Positions 1-11,179 of a DNA stretch of 64,000 nucleotides are shown here, piece by piece (position 1 is the first letter of the stretch; every line of letters starts with the position of its first letter). Source of the DNA: Amphibalanus amphitrite. Taxonomy: Eukaryota > Arthropoda > Thecostraca > Balanomorpha > Balanidae. Made by a program: the position numbers and the translations under genes. The stretch spans positions 124,001 through 188,000 of the forward strand of contig NW_024882211.1 in assembly GCF_019059575.1 (NCBI RefSeq), written 5' to 3'. The notes under the pieces are model-generated. The model was given only the letters and a program-made list of their open reading frames with translations, was not told where the DNA came from and did no database searches.

Positions 1-112
1 GTTTCCGCTCACTGGGACGCTGTTTCCGCTCACTGGGACGCCGTTTCCGCTCACTGGGACGCTTTTTTCCGCTCACTGGGACGCTTTTTCCGCTCACTGG
101 GACGCTGTGGCG
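1..112. repeat. Tandem repeat, ~21-25 bp unit, five copies
   Basis: Five head-to-tail copies of a unit reading TTTCCGCTCACTGGGACGCT, with spacing that varies by a few T residues. The array probably continues to the left of the window. The next 500 bases (113-640) show no coding signature, only AT-rich sequence and one GC-rich patch. Confidence 0.9.
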
Positions 113-649
113 GCTAGGGTACGGGGACTAACGGCTTCCAACGAGCTGGGCTGGCTGCCGCTGCCGCTGCCGCCGGGCCAACCCACCGCCCGCTGAGACC
201 ATCTAACAATAACATGCCTGCGCCCCCTCACGCACACAAAACGCTGATAACGCTTACATCAACACAGATAACAAATTCAGCATGAAAAGAGAAATATCAC
301 ACTAGTTAATCCGGTCACAGAAACCGTTACGCTATTAAAATAGCACTTAAATTGCATTTATTTATTAATAAGGCTCACATTTTGGCACACTTTTTTGAAT
401 GCATGCACTAAATTCGCATTGATAATTATCAAAAGCCACACTTCGGAGTCGATCGATCGCTGTGTAGGTATTCGTTTGTAAAAGCTGAGTTTCGGATCAT
501 CTTGATCACTTCTCAAAGCTATGGTAGAAACACACATGACAACACGGCACACGAAATTTACGACAAGATTATGCTCTTTTTGTTGACAGGCGTACATGAT
601 AACAATTTTTAGGAGCTTCTGTTGCCACATTTTGTTTTAGGCCCATTGC

Positions 650-892
650 GAAGTCCTGAAGTCCATGCTACTGAAAGCCCGCTTTGAGGTGTTTGACCTG
701 ACCTTGACCTGACCTGTGACCTCAAAATTCAACTTTAAAGTACTTATCTGAAGCGTCTCGTCGCGTTATTTCGTTTGCCGCCTCGTGCGTTTCGCTGCGC
801 CTATTGGTTCTCGAGTTATCGGCTGGGGGCGTTTAACGCCCCCCCCCCCCCCAGCAAACGGTGGGTGACGAAATACCCCAGCAACTGCCGGG
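650..892. mobile_element. Right end of a TTAA-type AGGTCA-rich element
   Basis: On the - strand it begins TTAA (893-896) followed by CCCGGCAGTTGCTGGGG. A G-run/C-run hairpin follows (841-852 region), then a CTCGAGAACCAATAGG-like motif and several AGGTCA hexamers near 695-722. A related end lies at about 55635-56020 in the opposite orientation. The left boundary is not identifiable, so the start is approximate. Confidence 0.55.
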
Positions 893-1113
893 TTAAAGGG
901 TTGAGGATGCGATCGATTTATTCGTATGCATGCCTGCTATGATCCTCTAAAATGGCTTCATCGTATATCGTTATAGTTTCTGAGATAAAGCTGGAAATGT
1001 AAAAAAGCAAAACCTACCGTTTAAACCCGCGAGAGCCGCTTATAGGTGTTCACAACCGCCATGTGCCCTGCCATGGTTGTGCCGCCTGTTGACGCCCCCG
1101 TAACGACGGACAG

Positions 1114-1254
1114 ACATCGACGAGTGCGCCGAGCGTCTGGACAACTGCACTCGCGACCAGGGCCAGCTGTGCCAGAACACCGACGGCGGATTCAACTGTA
1201 TCGTCCGCTGCGAGCTCGGCTACCGCTTCTCCCCGGCCCGCGGAGGCTGCGCAG
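1114..1254 (+). CDS. cbEGF exon 1 of a fibulin-like matrix protein gene
   Basis: Encodes one complete calcium-binding EGF domain of 47 residues. It follows a CAG acceptor, starts in phase 1 (the preceding exon supplies G of the first Asp codon) and ends in phase 1 at GCAG|GTCTGT. Six cysteines are in the normal order, with the Ca2+ motif DIDEC at the start and CQNTDGGFNC carrying the Asn/aromatic signature of beta-hydroxylated cbEGF domains. Such domains work outside the cell as rigid, calcium-stabilised rods in fibulins and fibrillins; the fibulin call comes from the variable C4-C5 spacing shared by the later exons. No signal peptide or start codon is seen upstream, so earlier exons must lie outside the window. 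The donor is followed at once by a 20-bp minisatellite that repeats donor-like G|GTCTGTGG. Confidence 0.85.
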
Positions 1255-1855
1255 GTCTGTGGGAGGCCTCGCTGGTCTGTGGGAGGCCTCACTGGTCTGT
1301 GGAGGCCTCGCTGGTCTGTGGGAGGCCTTGCTGGTCTGTGGGAGACTTCACTGGTCTGTGGGAGGCCTCGCTGGTCTGTGGGAGGCCTCGCTGGTCTGTG
1401 GGAGGCCTCGCTGGTCTGTGGGAGGCCTCGCTGGTCTGTGGGGAGGCTGAGCAGGCCTGTGGGAGGCCTCGCTGGTCTGTGGGGGAGGCTGAACTGGTAT
1501 GTGGGAGGCCTCTCTGGTCTGTGGGGAGGCTGTGCAGGTCTGTGGGAGGCCTCACTGGTCTGTGGGGAGGCTGAGCAGGCCTGTGGGAGGCCTCACTGGT
1601 CTGTGGGGATGGGGAGGCTGTGCAGGTCTGTGAGAGGCCTCTCTGGTCTGCGGGGAGGCTGTGCAGGTCTGTGGGAGGCCTCTCTGGTCTGTGGGAGGTC
1701 ACGCCTCACCGGTCAGTGGGAGGCCGCCCTGGTCTGTGGGAGGTCACGCCTCACTGGTCTGTGGGAGACCTCACTGGTCTGTGGGGAGGCCTCACTGGTA
1801 TGTGGGGGAGGCTGCGCAGGTCTGTCGGGGAGGTTGTGCGGGTCTGTTTTTGGAA
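1255..1855. repeat. 20-bp GC-rich minisatellite starting at the exon 1 donor
   Basis: About 28 copies of CTGGTCTGTGGGAGGCCTCG with variants. The first unit overlaps the 5' splice site of the cbEGF exon, so many units repeat a donor-like G|GTCTGTGG. Open frames across the array in several phases are products of the repeat, not genes. Confidence 0.9.
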
Positions 1856-2007
1856 TGATGTCATCACACCTTGTTCTTCCCAACAGCCATTAGCCAAATT
1901 AAAATAGCATAATCTCAGTTGAAAAGACAATCCAAAGTACGCTTCCTACAACACATGTAAAATCACTTGCATCTGTAATATCCGCCGCCGTCGGCTCTCC
2001 CAGTCCC

Positions 2008-2300
2008 AGGGTCCCAGTGACGGCCCAGTGAAGGCCCAGTGACGGCCCAGTGACGGCCCAGTGACGGGCCCAGTGAAGGTCCAGTGACGGCCCAGTGACG
2101 GCCCAGTGACGGCCCAGTGAAGGTCCAGTGACGGCCCAGTGACGGCCCAGTGACGGCCCAGTGACGGGCCCAGTGAAGGTCCAGTGACGGCCCAGTGACG
2201 GCCCAGTGACGGCCCAGTGACGGCCCAGTGAAGGTCCAGTGACGGCCCAGTGACGGCCCATTGACGGTCCCAGTGACGGCCCAGTGACGGCCCAGTGGAG
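2008..2300. repeat. 11-bp minisatellite (CAGTGACGGCC)
   Basis: Roughly 26 copies of CAGTGACGGCC, interspersed with the variant CAGTGAAGGTC in a higher-order pattern. The reverse-strand open frames over it are repeat artefacts. Confidence 0.9.
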
Positions 2301-3125
2301 CAGGAGGGACCACCAGCCTTCCCGGCTGAACCGCGGCGCTGCCGTTATTTGCTGCCTTACGCACTCACTGCATTTGTTTTGCCACCTTGCTAGCCACCTT
2401 GTGCTCATGAGACCACGACGCGTAGATTTTGAGCTATTATGAAAAAGTTGTTTTTTCGTTACAACTATCTAATGTAAGAGGCGTAAGGACGATGTAATTT
2501 AGCCGCCTTTCTTGCATCATTAACTTTTATTTGCACTTCTCTCTGAAGAATAATGCTATATTCACACTCTAGGACAGGCAATGGCTCGCAATGTTAGGCT
2601 ATGTCCGCGCACCGACGTTGGTCCGGGCCAACTTCGCACAGACGGGGTTGGATAACGGCTCCCCCATTAATATCTCTAAAATGGAGCATGCTACCAACAG
2701 GCGGTATACGGTATTGGATACAAAAGGACAAGGGCTTATGCCTAAACAGACTCTTTCCGCAGTCAGGAAATCGCACGCGAGCAAGGCCGTATAAGTTAGG
2801 TAAGATCGTCCGGGCTCGCTAATGTTACAAATCTGCAACACTACGGTGACGTCACCGGGGCATACGCTCCCTGGCTCCATCCGGACCCTGATGCGGCGGC
2901 TGGTATCGCTGCTAATCGAAAAATTACTTGTGCAATAGCGCTTTTAAATGACTTTAAAAGGGGGGAAATATGATAGCAAAATAATTATGAGAATCCCTTG
3001 TCCTGCCTGGGATTGTATGACCCCGCCACCTAGCGGACAACGTCGTAATTAGGGTTGAGTTGGCGATCGCCAGGTGGCTTGTCAGTAAGCTGTCAGCCGC
3101 AGACAGGAGAGGGGCCGTCAGGCGC
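2301..3125. other. Intron sequence with nothing identified
   Basis: Mixed-composition sequence. I see no splice-bounded cbEGF exon, RNA gene or terminal inverted repeats here. Short open frames at 2591-2880 lack protein-like features. Confidence 0.5.
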
Positions 3126-3129
3126 TTAA

Positions 3130-3618
3130 AGGGACACTCCCACCTTAACATTAGTTTTGAGTTTAGATAGCCAAATTGGTGGCCATAGCCTGCAAATACC
3201 GGTTTGGGCACTCACAACATCGAAAAATGCTTTGATTCGAAGATATGGAATTTCAAACTTGCAGTTTTCGGATTCTAAGGGGCTAATGCATTGGAATGCC
3301 CCCTTAGAATTTGTGACGTCAGCGGAGATCTAACGATTTTTAAATCTTAGACTAAAACCATCGTTAACACGTGGTGGTATACGCTGCTTTGCGCGCAACG
3401 CCTGCCGCACTTTAAGGCTGCCAAATTATTGCTTCCAAATAAAGTCGCTAGTAACAGGGGAGATCCCAAAAAGTAAACAAAAGTAAAAGCCTAATATCTT
3501 GAAAACCAGTGAATATTTTTCGGTGAAATTTGGTAGATATTCGTTTTCGCTCTTTCTGAACCAAGGGACATCACTGTCATGCCAATTCATTAACTTTTTT
3601 GAAGGTGGGAGGGTCCCT
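3130..3618. mobile_element. TTAA-flanked MITE, 489 bp
   Basis: Flanked by TTAA at 3126-3129 and 3619-3622. The ends are inverted copies reading AGGGACACTCCCACCTT and AGGGACCCTCCCACCTT. No coding capacity. The target and ends suggest a piggyBac/Kolobok-type non-autonomous element. Confidence 0.75.
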
Positions 3619-3724
3619 TTAATATTATGTAAACGCCAGATCATGCTCAGGAAAATGCGACACGCTTCAGAACGGTCATTTATCTCGAAAAAGATGCGGT
3701 GCCCTGTGGTGATATGGTCCACAT

Positions 3725-3766
3725 GACTCAGGATCCGTAGGCCGTACGGCCTACGGGTCCCGAGTC
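3725..3766. repeat. Short palindrome
   Basis: A perfect 22-nt palindrome at 3735-3756 (CCGTAGGCCG and its complement around TA) is extended by imperfect arms GACTCAGGAT / GTCCCGAGTC. It can form a strong hairpin. No flanking U-tract or gene suggests a terminator. The rest of 3620-4113 shows nothing recognisable. Confidence 0.7.
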
Positions 3767-4121
3767 ATCAGGGGCCTTATAAGACCCCTGTGGTCACCGG
3801 CAGCTCCCAAGGCCCCTACGGACGCGATACATACTTCGAGAAATCGCTAGACAAAGGACTCAGGGGCGCAGCCAAGGGGAGGGGCACACTGGGCTTTAGC
3901 CCCTCCCAAATCTAGCAGGCGCTTTCCACGATCATATTGTGCGCCGATGGCGCCTTTACAGTGTCCAGCACTCTAGTCGCCCTCAACAGCACGCGAGAGC
4001 CTATTCAAATGCATGGAAGCACGCTCGCATCAATCCCACGCACCTCCCGCAAGCGAAAGAATTATAATGTATTTGAATAGGCGTGGTGGCCCGTAAGCCA
4101 AAAATACCATGAACCATGAAC

Positions 4122-4615
4122 TAGAGCACTTCATGGGCCGGATAAATCCGTTATCCACGGATAAATCCGCGGACCGGATAGGATTGGATTCTAAATTTGT
4201 TAAAAAAGAACGGATATGGGCGGGCCGGATTTGGGAATTGAAGGTTGAACCCGGATCAAAACGGATCAAAATTTTAACATTCAACATTGAAGTTAAAAAT
4301 TGATACCTAGTTTACCAATGTGGTGAATTTCATGTGGTTTTAGGTTTATAAGCATGGTTTTTGGAACCATGATGGTCTGTGAGATGTATGGCTGTCTAGT
4401 CCCTTAGATTGAATTTGTTAGTCCAGTTTTGGGTGAAACCAGTTATTGGTGAAACGGATTATTACGGATATTTTTTGGAAGTTTGGCTGCAATACGGGAC
4501 ATGGGTGGGCCGGATTCTGATATTCAAAGAAAGGCGGATAATGGGCGGATCTGGATATGACTTGCCGGATATGGGCCGGGCCGGATCCTAAAAAGCCTAT
4601 CCGTGAAGTGCTCTA
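4122..4615. mobile_element. hAT-type MITE, 494 bp, with 8-bp target duplication
   Basis: Exact 8-bp duplication CCATGAAC at 4114-4121 and 4616-4623. Terminal inverted repeats read TAGAGCACTTCAtGG and TAGAGCACTTCAcGG. The interior is rich in CCGGAT/GGATAA words and has no transposase. Eight-base duplications with TAnnG ends are the hAT hallmark. Between this element and 4956 I see only unassigned sequence. Confidence 0.85.
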
Positions 4616-4960
4616 CCATGAACCATGCTCTCGCATGCTATTTCCTGAACGGGGAAAGAGTCTGTTTGAGCCTGGTCTGTCTTAATTGCATGGAAAGAGT
4701 CTGGAAAGGAAAAGAAAGAGTCTGTTTAATTGCATGGTGTGTCAAAAGTGGAAATAGCCGGTGCGCCGCGCGGCGTCCCGGCAGCCCGCCGCCATAGGGA
4801 AATTCATGCCTTTTGTCGCTTTTTCGCCCCTTATTAGTCACTTGATCAAATTAGAGCTTAACCAGGAACGAGGCGGATCACTTGGATGTATTCGGGAGCC
4901 GAATACGTTGTTTTGGAGTCAATACCTGAGAAACCCTATCCGCCCAATGTGAGTTTTTAA

Positions 4961-5145
4961 CCCGCGCGGGGCTGGGGTCTCCAGCCGAACGCGCGGGGCT
5001 GGGGGGAGGTAAATTTTACCCCCCTGTTATCTCCCGAACTAATGGTCCGATTTGGAAAAATCAAACGCCAATCGAAAGATCTCATCACGAACAACTAACA
5101 ACATGTACTTAATTTAAAGTTTGAGGTCAAGGTCAAGGTCAAAAT
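4961..5145. mobile_element. Left end of a TTAA-type AGGTCA-rich element, cut by an LTR element
   Basis: TTAA (4957-4960), then CCCGCGCGGGGCTGGGG, a G-run/C-run hairpin (5003-5025), a TTATCTCCCGAACTAATGG motif and a triple GAGGTCAAGGTCAAGGTCA. It stops where the LTR element begins, and the other half is not recognised. Confidence 0.6.
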
Positions 5146-5429
5146 TGTTATGTTTTGGTTCGTTTCGAGTGAAAGAGCACACAATCAATGGAAAACGCGA
5201 TTTATTGTACTGCGATACGTTCAGGCCGAAAGAGTGTCCAAGAAGAAAAACAAGTATGGCGAGCGCCGCGGTTAGTCACCCGCGCCAGTCATGCCGCTCG
5301 GCGCGCACAGTCAGCTGGCGGCGGCAGAGGCGCTCACAGGCACGGAGCCGGGGCGGCCAGCGGTGGCGGCGGCAGGGGCGCGCGCAGGCGCGGCCAGCAG
5401 CCGTGCGGGGTTTGGACCATAACACAACA
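5146..5429 (-). mobile_element. 3' LTR of an LTR retrotransposon (probable Ty3/gypsy)
   Basis: Read on the - strand, this 284-bp segment starts TGTTGTGTTATGG and ends CATAACA (TG...CA, short inverted ends). It contains a poly(A) signal AATAAA near the middle-right. It is preceded on that strand by a purine tract (5430-5441, G8AGG), with the stop codon of the long open frame only 18 bases upstream, the usual layout of the 3' end of an LTR retrotransposon. No matching 5' LTR is visible at higher coordinates, so the element is truncated or non-autonomous. Confidence 0.65.
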
Positions 5430-5447
5430 CCTCCCCCCCCAAGACGA

Positions 5448-6710
5448 TCACATCGTCTTCACCCCAAGGCGCCACAGCAGACCCTCCGGGGTCCGGGCGC
5501 ACAAGGCCACCGCAACGCGGTGCAGACGGCGGCGCCTGCGCTCTCTTCGGCGGCGTCTCGGGCGCTTCTTGCAGCGGACGCGCCCACCGTCGCACGGAGA
5601 GGTCCGCGGCAGGCGTCGCTCCGGTGTCGGTGGCGGCCACGGGTCGCGGTCAGCGGCGGCTCTGGTCACCCCTAGACTCGGGTCCACGAGCGGCGGCAGA
5701 CGCGCGTCGCACTCCGTATCCCGCTCAGCGTGCATAGCTGCGACGGCAGCTGCGTGAAGCGGGTCATCAACGTCCTCCCACACCTCGTCATCGACGGTCG
5801 GACCGAGCAGGTCATCCACCACCTCGACCGAGTGGAGGGTGGTGTTACCGAGGTTCGTGTCACCGCGCCGGTCGGACTTGTCACCGGCGGACACGCATCC
5901 CTGCAGCGTACGGAGGAGCGCGGCGGCGTGAGCCGCTACCGTTTGTTCGGGCGGGTCTCCGTCCCCACTCCGTACTGGCAGGCCTCCCGCCAGCGGCGGC
6001 GAGGCTCCGTGGGCGTCAGCCAGCTCGGTAGGCTGCGCCGCATGACTACAGCCGGCTTGGCCGGTGCTCGCCGGCGGCGGCGACTCGGCGGTGCTGGCGG
6101 CTGGGCCTCCATCCGTGCTTCGAGTTGGCATGCCTCCCGCCGGCGGCGGCGAGGCTCCGTAGACGTCAGTAGTTTCACTCAGCTCGGTGGGCTGTGCCGC
6201 ACAACAGTCGGCTTGGCTGGTGTCCCCCGGCAGCGGCGACACGGCGTAGCCGGCGGCTGTACCTCCGTCCCTGGTCCGCGTGGGTAGGCCTCCCGCCGGC
6301 GGCGGCGAGGCTCCGTAGGCGGCAGCCGGCCTGGTAGACTGCGCTGCGCTGCACCCAATCTGGCCAGTGTCCGCCGGCGGCGGTGACACGGCGGGGCCGG
6401 CAGCTGCACCTCGGCCCGTGCTCAGCGTTTGTAGGCCTCCCGCCGGCGGCGGCGAGGCTCCGTAAGCTACAGCCGCTGCATCCGGGCCTGCAGGCTGCAC
6501 CGCAGTGGCCCCGGGTTGGCCCGTGTCCGCCGGCGGCGGCAACACGGCGTCACCAGCGGCTTCGTTTCCATGGCTGGTCCGCGTTGGAAGGCTTCCCGTC
6601 GGCGACGGCGAAGCTCCGTGGGCGTCAGCCGGCTCTGTAGGCTGCGCTGCGGTACATCCAGCTCGGTCCGTGTCCGCCTGCGGCGGTGACACGCCGGGGG
6701 CTGCCTCCAT
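5448..6710 (-). CDS. 420-codon Pro/Ala-rich repeat ORF, probable 3' part of an LTR-element polyprotein
   Basis: One open frame of 420 codons ends just before a polypurine tract and LTR. Residues 1 to about 240 are six imperfect repeats of about 35-45 residues, each with a GASPPPAGG-like and an AAQPTEL-like block. Next comes an acidic stretch (VDDEVWEDVDDP), and the tail ends in an arginine-rich run (RRRRRERRRRR) and LLWRLGVKTM. I recognise no reverse transcriptase, integrase or zinc-knuckle motif, so family assignment rests only on its position before the polypurine tract and LTR. It may be the variable C-terminal tail of a gypsy polyprotein or an extra ORF. The ATG chosen is the first in frame, but the frame could be a fragment of a longer protein. 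GC content is much higher than in flanking intron. The direction is opposite to the host gene. Confidence 0.5.
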   Translation of the reverse strand: MEAAPGVSPPQADTDRAGCTAAQPTEPADAHGASPSPTGSLPTRTSHGNEAAGDAVLPPPADTGQPGATAVQPAGPDAAAVAYGASPPPAGGLQTLSTGRGAAAGPAVSPPPADTGQIGCSAAQSTRPAAAYGASPPPAGGLPTRTRDGGTAAGYAVSPLPGDTSQADCCAAQPTELSETTDVYGASPPPAGGMPTRSTDGGPAASTAESPPPASTGQAGCSHAAQPTELADAHGASPPLAGGLPVRSGDGDPPEQTVAAHAAALLRTLQGCVSAGDKSDRRGDTNLGNTTLHSVEVVDDLLGPTVDDEVWEDVDDPLHAAAVAAMHAERDTECDARLPPLVDPSLGVTRAAADRDPWPPPTPERRLPRTSPCDGGRVRCKKRPRRRRRERRRRRLHRVAVALCARTPEGLLWRLGVKTM

Positions 6711-6847
6711 GATCTGTTTCCTGTTTCCATTCGTCCATCATCAAAGCATATTTGCATTGTGAATGGAAATGCAATGCATTCGGTGACAAAGAAATTATTT
6801 ATAGTGATAAGGATGACAAGTAAACAAATACTACTAATACAAGACGA

Positions 6848-7056
6848 ATTTGAAGCTGCCTTATTCTAATTTGAATTTGGCGCATTCGAATTTGATCTTG
6901 AGTAAGACGAAATTGCATTTGACTTCTTCCAATTTGATGTTGGCATATCTCAATTTGAGCTTGAGGTATCCGATTTTGTATTTGACATCTTCCAATATGA
7001 AGTTGACTTATTCGAATTTGAACTTGACTTATTCGAACTTGAGCCTAAAAAGGTAG
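6848..7056. repeat. 24-bp AT-rich minisatellite
   Basis: About eight or nine degenerate copies of TTGACTTATTCGAATTTGAA(CTTG). It translates as a repeating octapeptide (L-Y-S-N-L-N-L type) in one frame, which reflects the 24-bp period rather than a gene. Confidence 0.8.
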
Positions 7057-7175
7057 ATCCGCCATTCAATTCTTAGCAGGTTCCGAAAATTTGACGCCAA
7101 TGGCACGATCCGCCGCCCATCCGGGCACCATCACGGAGGTCACCGACGGGAGCTTCAACCCAGAGGGCTCCCTAA

Positions 7176-8072
7176 CCCGCGCCCCGTAGGGGGGGGGGGG
7201 CGAAACGTCCCTCCCTGTCCTTTTCGGTCGATATCTCTTAAACGGCTGGAGATATCGCCATCAAACTTTCAGGACTACTTCGGGTATCAATTTAACACAT
7301 TGTGACCAAAAGTTTTTCCAGAGGCTATGATAGGTTGGCCACAAATGACGTCAGCATGACGTCATATTCTGCCATTTTCGACCGAAAAAAGACCTTCGCG
7401 AGAAGAGCTGCCAGGCCTACAGCTTTGAAGATACAGAAAAATGATCAGGACATAAAAGGTGTAAAATTGACAGGGGTACAAAACTGTCATCTCGGATTTG
7501 TAAAATTTTAGAGTTTTGACCCCAAAAGTCAAAAATCTTTTTTTTTACATAAGCCAAAAAATTTTAAAAACATTTTGAGTTTCGAAAAAAAACGGAATAT
7601 ATGTCATAGTACCCACCGTCTTCTATTTACATACCAAATTTCAGATCAATTTCTCGTTTTTTGGCCAAGTTATAGCGAAAAAAACTGTTCAAAAATGATG
7701 ACGTTAAACTTTCAAACTCAGTTTTTGGCAATTCTACACCATATAGGTCAAAACAAAGACCACCATTAGACTCCCCGTGACAAGCTGCATCGAATCGATA
7801 CCCATTTTATGTAAAAATATCAACTTTGAAATTTGACCTAATTTGACCTGACTTTGACCTGACCTTGACCGAAACGTTACCTAAGCTGGACCCAAAGGCT
7901 GCCTGACCCAAATAATCGCATTTATCATGTAAAATGGACCATAAAACATGTATCACATGACACTTTCATATTGTGACCCCCAGTGACCTGACCTCTGTGA
8001 CCTGACCTGGTATCAGTGGCCTCAGATAGCAAAGTATGTGTTTGACGAACAATGTACCATCGATATTTTTCA
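7176..8072. mobile_element. Left part of a TTAA-type AGGTCA-rich element
   Basis: Starts CTAA|CCCGCGCCCCGTAGGGGG with a G11-run facing CGAAACGTCCCTCCC, then an ATCTCTTAAACGGCTGG motif, GATGTCATCA-like words and dense TGACCT hexamers at 7836-7872 and 7985-8010. Its right end is not found. The copy at 8077-9250 may be inserted into it. Confidence 0.5.
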
Positions 8073-8076
8073 ATAA

Positions 8077-9250
8077 CCCGCGCCGGGCCGGTGCTCTGAG
8101 ATTCCGCGCCGGGCCGGGGGGGGGTGTCTGAACACCCCCCCCTTCTAACTCAGCTCCTGGGCCACGTAGCGACACGCGGTAAGCGGCAATCGAAAGAACG
8201 TCCAAAATAAGGACGAAAACACTTCAGTCATTTTTGGGGTCAGGTCAAAGGTCAGGTCACCAGAGGTCACCAAAGGTCAAATGCCCACTATTTCAACATT
8301 TTGGAAACTGCCAACGGCTATCAAGGGAACCGATAGAGCTACAGCGCCGCGGAAAAGCGCATTCGATAGCCCTTTTACAGACCTTTCTGAGTAATGTTCT
8401 CAGATTTGACCTCAGGTCAACGGTTTAGCCTCCAGAGGGCAAAAACTCCAAAAATAGCCGTTTTTACGAAAAACGTTTTTTCGGCAATAACTTTTGACTC
8501 AAAAGAGCCACGACATTACTTTTGCCACCATCGTGTTCCTCTCGTCGAGACGCGTCGGATGAACTATAATTTGACCTTGAAAGGTCAACTTGAAAATTTG
8601 ACCTCAGGTCAAGGTCATGACCTGACCGGAAAAGGTCATGTTGCATATCAGTCGATCCGCAACGTCGAGCCGAACACATCTAAGGCGTTTTCAGCGTTCT
8701 AGCACGTCTCTTTTAGAAGTTATTAGCGAAAAACTGTTAGATTCTGTTCGTGACCTGAGATGACCTCGGGGCACATAACGAGGGGTCACAGTTGCCATTT
8801 TCCGGTTCAGTGTGTCCATTTTACCTGTATCTCGATGTTTGAGAGTGTCTAGAATAGCGTTCGTGCAAAACAGGTGGTTTTCAATTTTCTCCCATTGACT
8901 TATAATGGGCAGGTCGCAAAATTGACCTGACCTTAGGTCACCGATATCAAAATTCCGAGATATACATTTTATAGATAATGTTGCTCTAATCAATCGCTGA
9001 AAGTTTCAAGGAAATCGATCAATCGGTGCAGCTATGACGAGCATTCTTATTTTTTCTGAGGTGAGGTCACTTAGCGTGACCTGGTGACCTGACCTAAAGT
9101 GACCTGGGTCTGAAATTTTCACAACATGTGCGGAAAAGATGCATGAACAGGTGCGCCAAAAACGGCGGCGCTCCGCGCCGCCGTTTTTGAGATATCTGCG
9201 AAAAACCACAGGGGGGGGGGGTGTTCAAACACCCCCCGGCCCGGCGCGGG
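8077..9250. mobile_element. TTAA-type AGGTCA-rich element, copy A, 1174 bp
   Basis: Flanked by the direct 4-bp repeat ATAA (8073-8076, 9251-9254). The ends are inverted copies of CCCGCGCCGGGCC. Each end carries a G-run/C-run hairpin (GGGG-TGTCTGAACA-CCCC on the left, GTGTTCAAACACCCC on the right). The interior holds more than twenty AGGTCA/TGACCT hexamers, including a perfect DR1 at 8242-8254. It is closely similar along its length to 41534-42692. No coding capacity; open frames are short and unsupported. Confidence 0.8.
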
Positions 9251-10085
9251 ATAACTTACCAATTTACTCGATTTCACAACACATTTCTTGAAATGTCTGT
9301 GAACGATGAAAATCCGACCTTTGACCTGACCTGTGACGTCATCGGTTTGATCTAGGTCAATGAAATTTGGTCACAAGGTAGTTCCCCGGTGGGGCTATCG
9401 ATCGCCGTTTGAATTTTGAAAATCGGCCGGAGAATTTTCGAGATCTTAGGGGGGCCGAAACACCTCCCCCTATGGGTGGTAGGGTCCGCCCGGCCCACGG
9501 TCAACAGAGATGGTAGCCCAAACTTAGTCGGATATGAAAATTCTACTAAATCCATAGACTTTAATGTTAAATTGACTATATTTGAAAAGGGTTTATGAAG
9601 AAACATGGCTAGATACGAAAAAAGCGAGATGCTATCTAGTAGATTAACTCGTCTACTATCTGCGCCTTTTGAAGTGTTTTTCAATCTGAGGTACGCAAAT
9701 CGTGTTCCCAAGAGACTGAAAGAAACCATGTTTTACATTAGATCCAATGGCAAAAATTCTGAATTTGACGAAATTGGCCATTTTAACGGTTATTTATGAA
9801 AATTCTATGCAAGAAACATAAAAATCCGAGATGCTATCTGATTGGAAATTTCATTGTCTATTGCCGCTTCTTGAAGTGTTTTTCGACCTAAGACCGGCAA
9901 ATCGTGTTCCCAAGAGACTGAAAGTAACCCTGTTCTGCAGCAAGACAATGGAAGAATTCTACTATTTAATGGAAGATATCTTAGGTAATAATAACCTACA
10001 GGCTACAGGTTAGGTTGAATTAAGTTGTTAGGCGAAGTAAGGTGGTTAGGGTCAGGTCAGGCTAGGTCAGGTTGATTTAAATGTT
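9251..10085. other. Intron with a diverged ~205-bp direct duplication
   Basis: Segments around 9592-9735 and 9797-9935 share long words such as GCAAATCGTGTTCCCAAGAG and GAGATGCTATCT, so they are a tandem duplication. The small open frames over them look alike for that reason. 10012-10085 is rich in GGTTAGG/GGTCAGG words. Nothing else is identified up to about 10560. Confidence 0.55.
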
Positions 10086-10559
10086 TCATTCTAATTTGAC
10101 ATAGGTACCTAACCTACCTATGCTTTTGCTCCATCCTGAGTTTCATTAGGTAATTAGTTAATTTTGCTTTGTTTTTTGTCTATCTTGTTTTATGTTCTTG
10201 TCCCATATGTCTCATAGCCAAGGGTGGGGATTTTCCAGGGAAGTTCGTGGGGCAAAAATTCGTCAAACCTTCAATGTCCGGTTGTTAAGTTAGATAAAGT
10301 GCAACACTGAATCAATTCCTTTAATAACAAAAATAATATTTTGCATTACTACAGACATTTCAAAGTTCCTCAATGCGAACATGATTGGTTTGCTAAGCAA
10401 CTAAGTCCTACAAATCAGCAAAAGTTGGTGGAGCAAACCGCTAGTTTTGTTTCTCTGGCAGCTTCGAAACATGTTACGAAGGGACCAACTCTACGTCATA
10501 AATGTTCAAATGGTTGCTAAATTCGAATTCAGCAAAAAAAAAAAACCTAGCCAAGAAAC

Positions 10560-10982
10560 ATATAAAAATCGAAAAAGTGAACCGAGGTCATCAAAGGTCA
10601 ATGACCCGACCTGACACTCAGGTGACCTTGACACCCACCTTAATGCATGGCACCAGCAGTATATCACATGTTTGCCTGAATCTTGCCTCACGAAACCTGA
10701 ATCTTGCCATCACGAATCTTGCCTGAAACCACGAAAAGACTGCAAACACACGGCTAATGCGAGCAGACATACGCCGAATCGCGATTCGGACCAAACATGG
10801 TCACGAGAAACAGGTCACAGGTCAAAATTCATTTGGGTCAGGGTCATGAAATTTTGAAGGTAGGTATAAAATTGATAAATTCGAGGGTATTGCAAGTTTC
10901 GTCGCGATCGGACGCTTTTTACTCGAGTTATTCGCGAAAAACCGAGGGGTCCGTTCAACCACTCCCCCTATACTGGCGGGGG
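10560..10982. mobile_element. Right end of a TTAA-type AGGTCA-rich element
   Basis: Ends GGCGGGGG|TTAA (TTAA 10983-10986). Reading inward on the - strand: CCCCCGCCAGTATAGGGGG, a hairpin to CGGACCCC, then GGTTTTTCGCGAATAACTCG and GATCGCGACGAAACTT. This is the same order as the complete copy at 29785-30659, of which it is an inverted, diverged relative. The left end is approximate. Confidence 0.6.
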
Positions 10983-11179
10983 TTAAAAAAGCACAACGTA
11001 AATGGCAAAAATGTACACATGCGACAACCTATGCTGCAAAAAAGTGCATCATTTTGAACGTCGCCGACAAATTGTAATACCCTAAGTTCAGGCAGATGTC
11101 TGGTGGAAAATGCCCTACGTGAAATACACTACGGCGGAAATAAAATACCCTACGGCGGAGCTCGGTTGCAATTTGTAAA

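Noticed and set aside
1279-1893. 204-codon open frame next to exon 1
   Set aside because: Created by the 20-bp minisatellite; Leu/Trp/Gly periodic peptide with no independent start or splice support.
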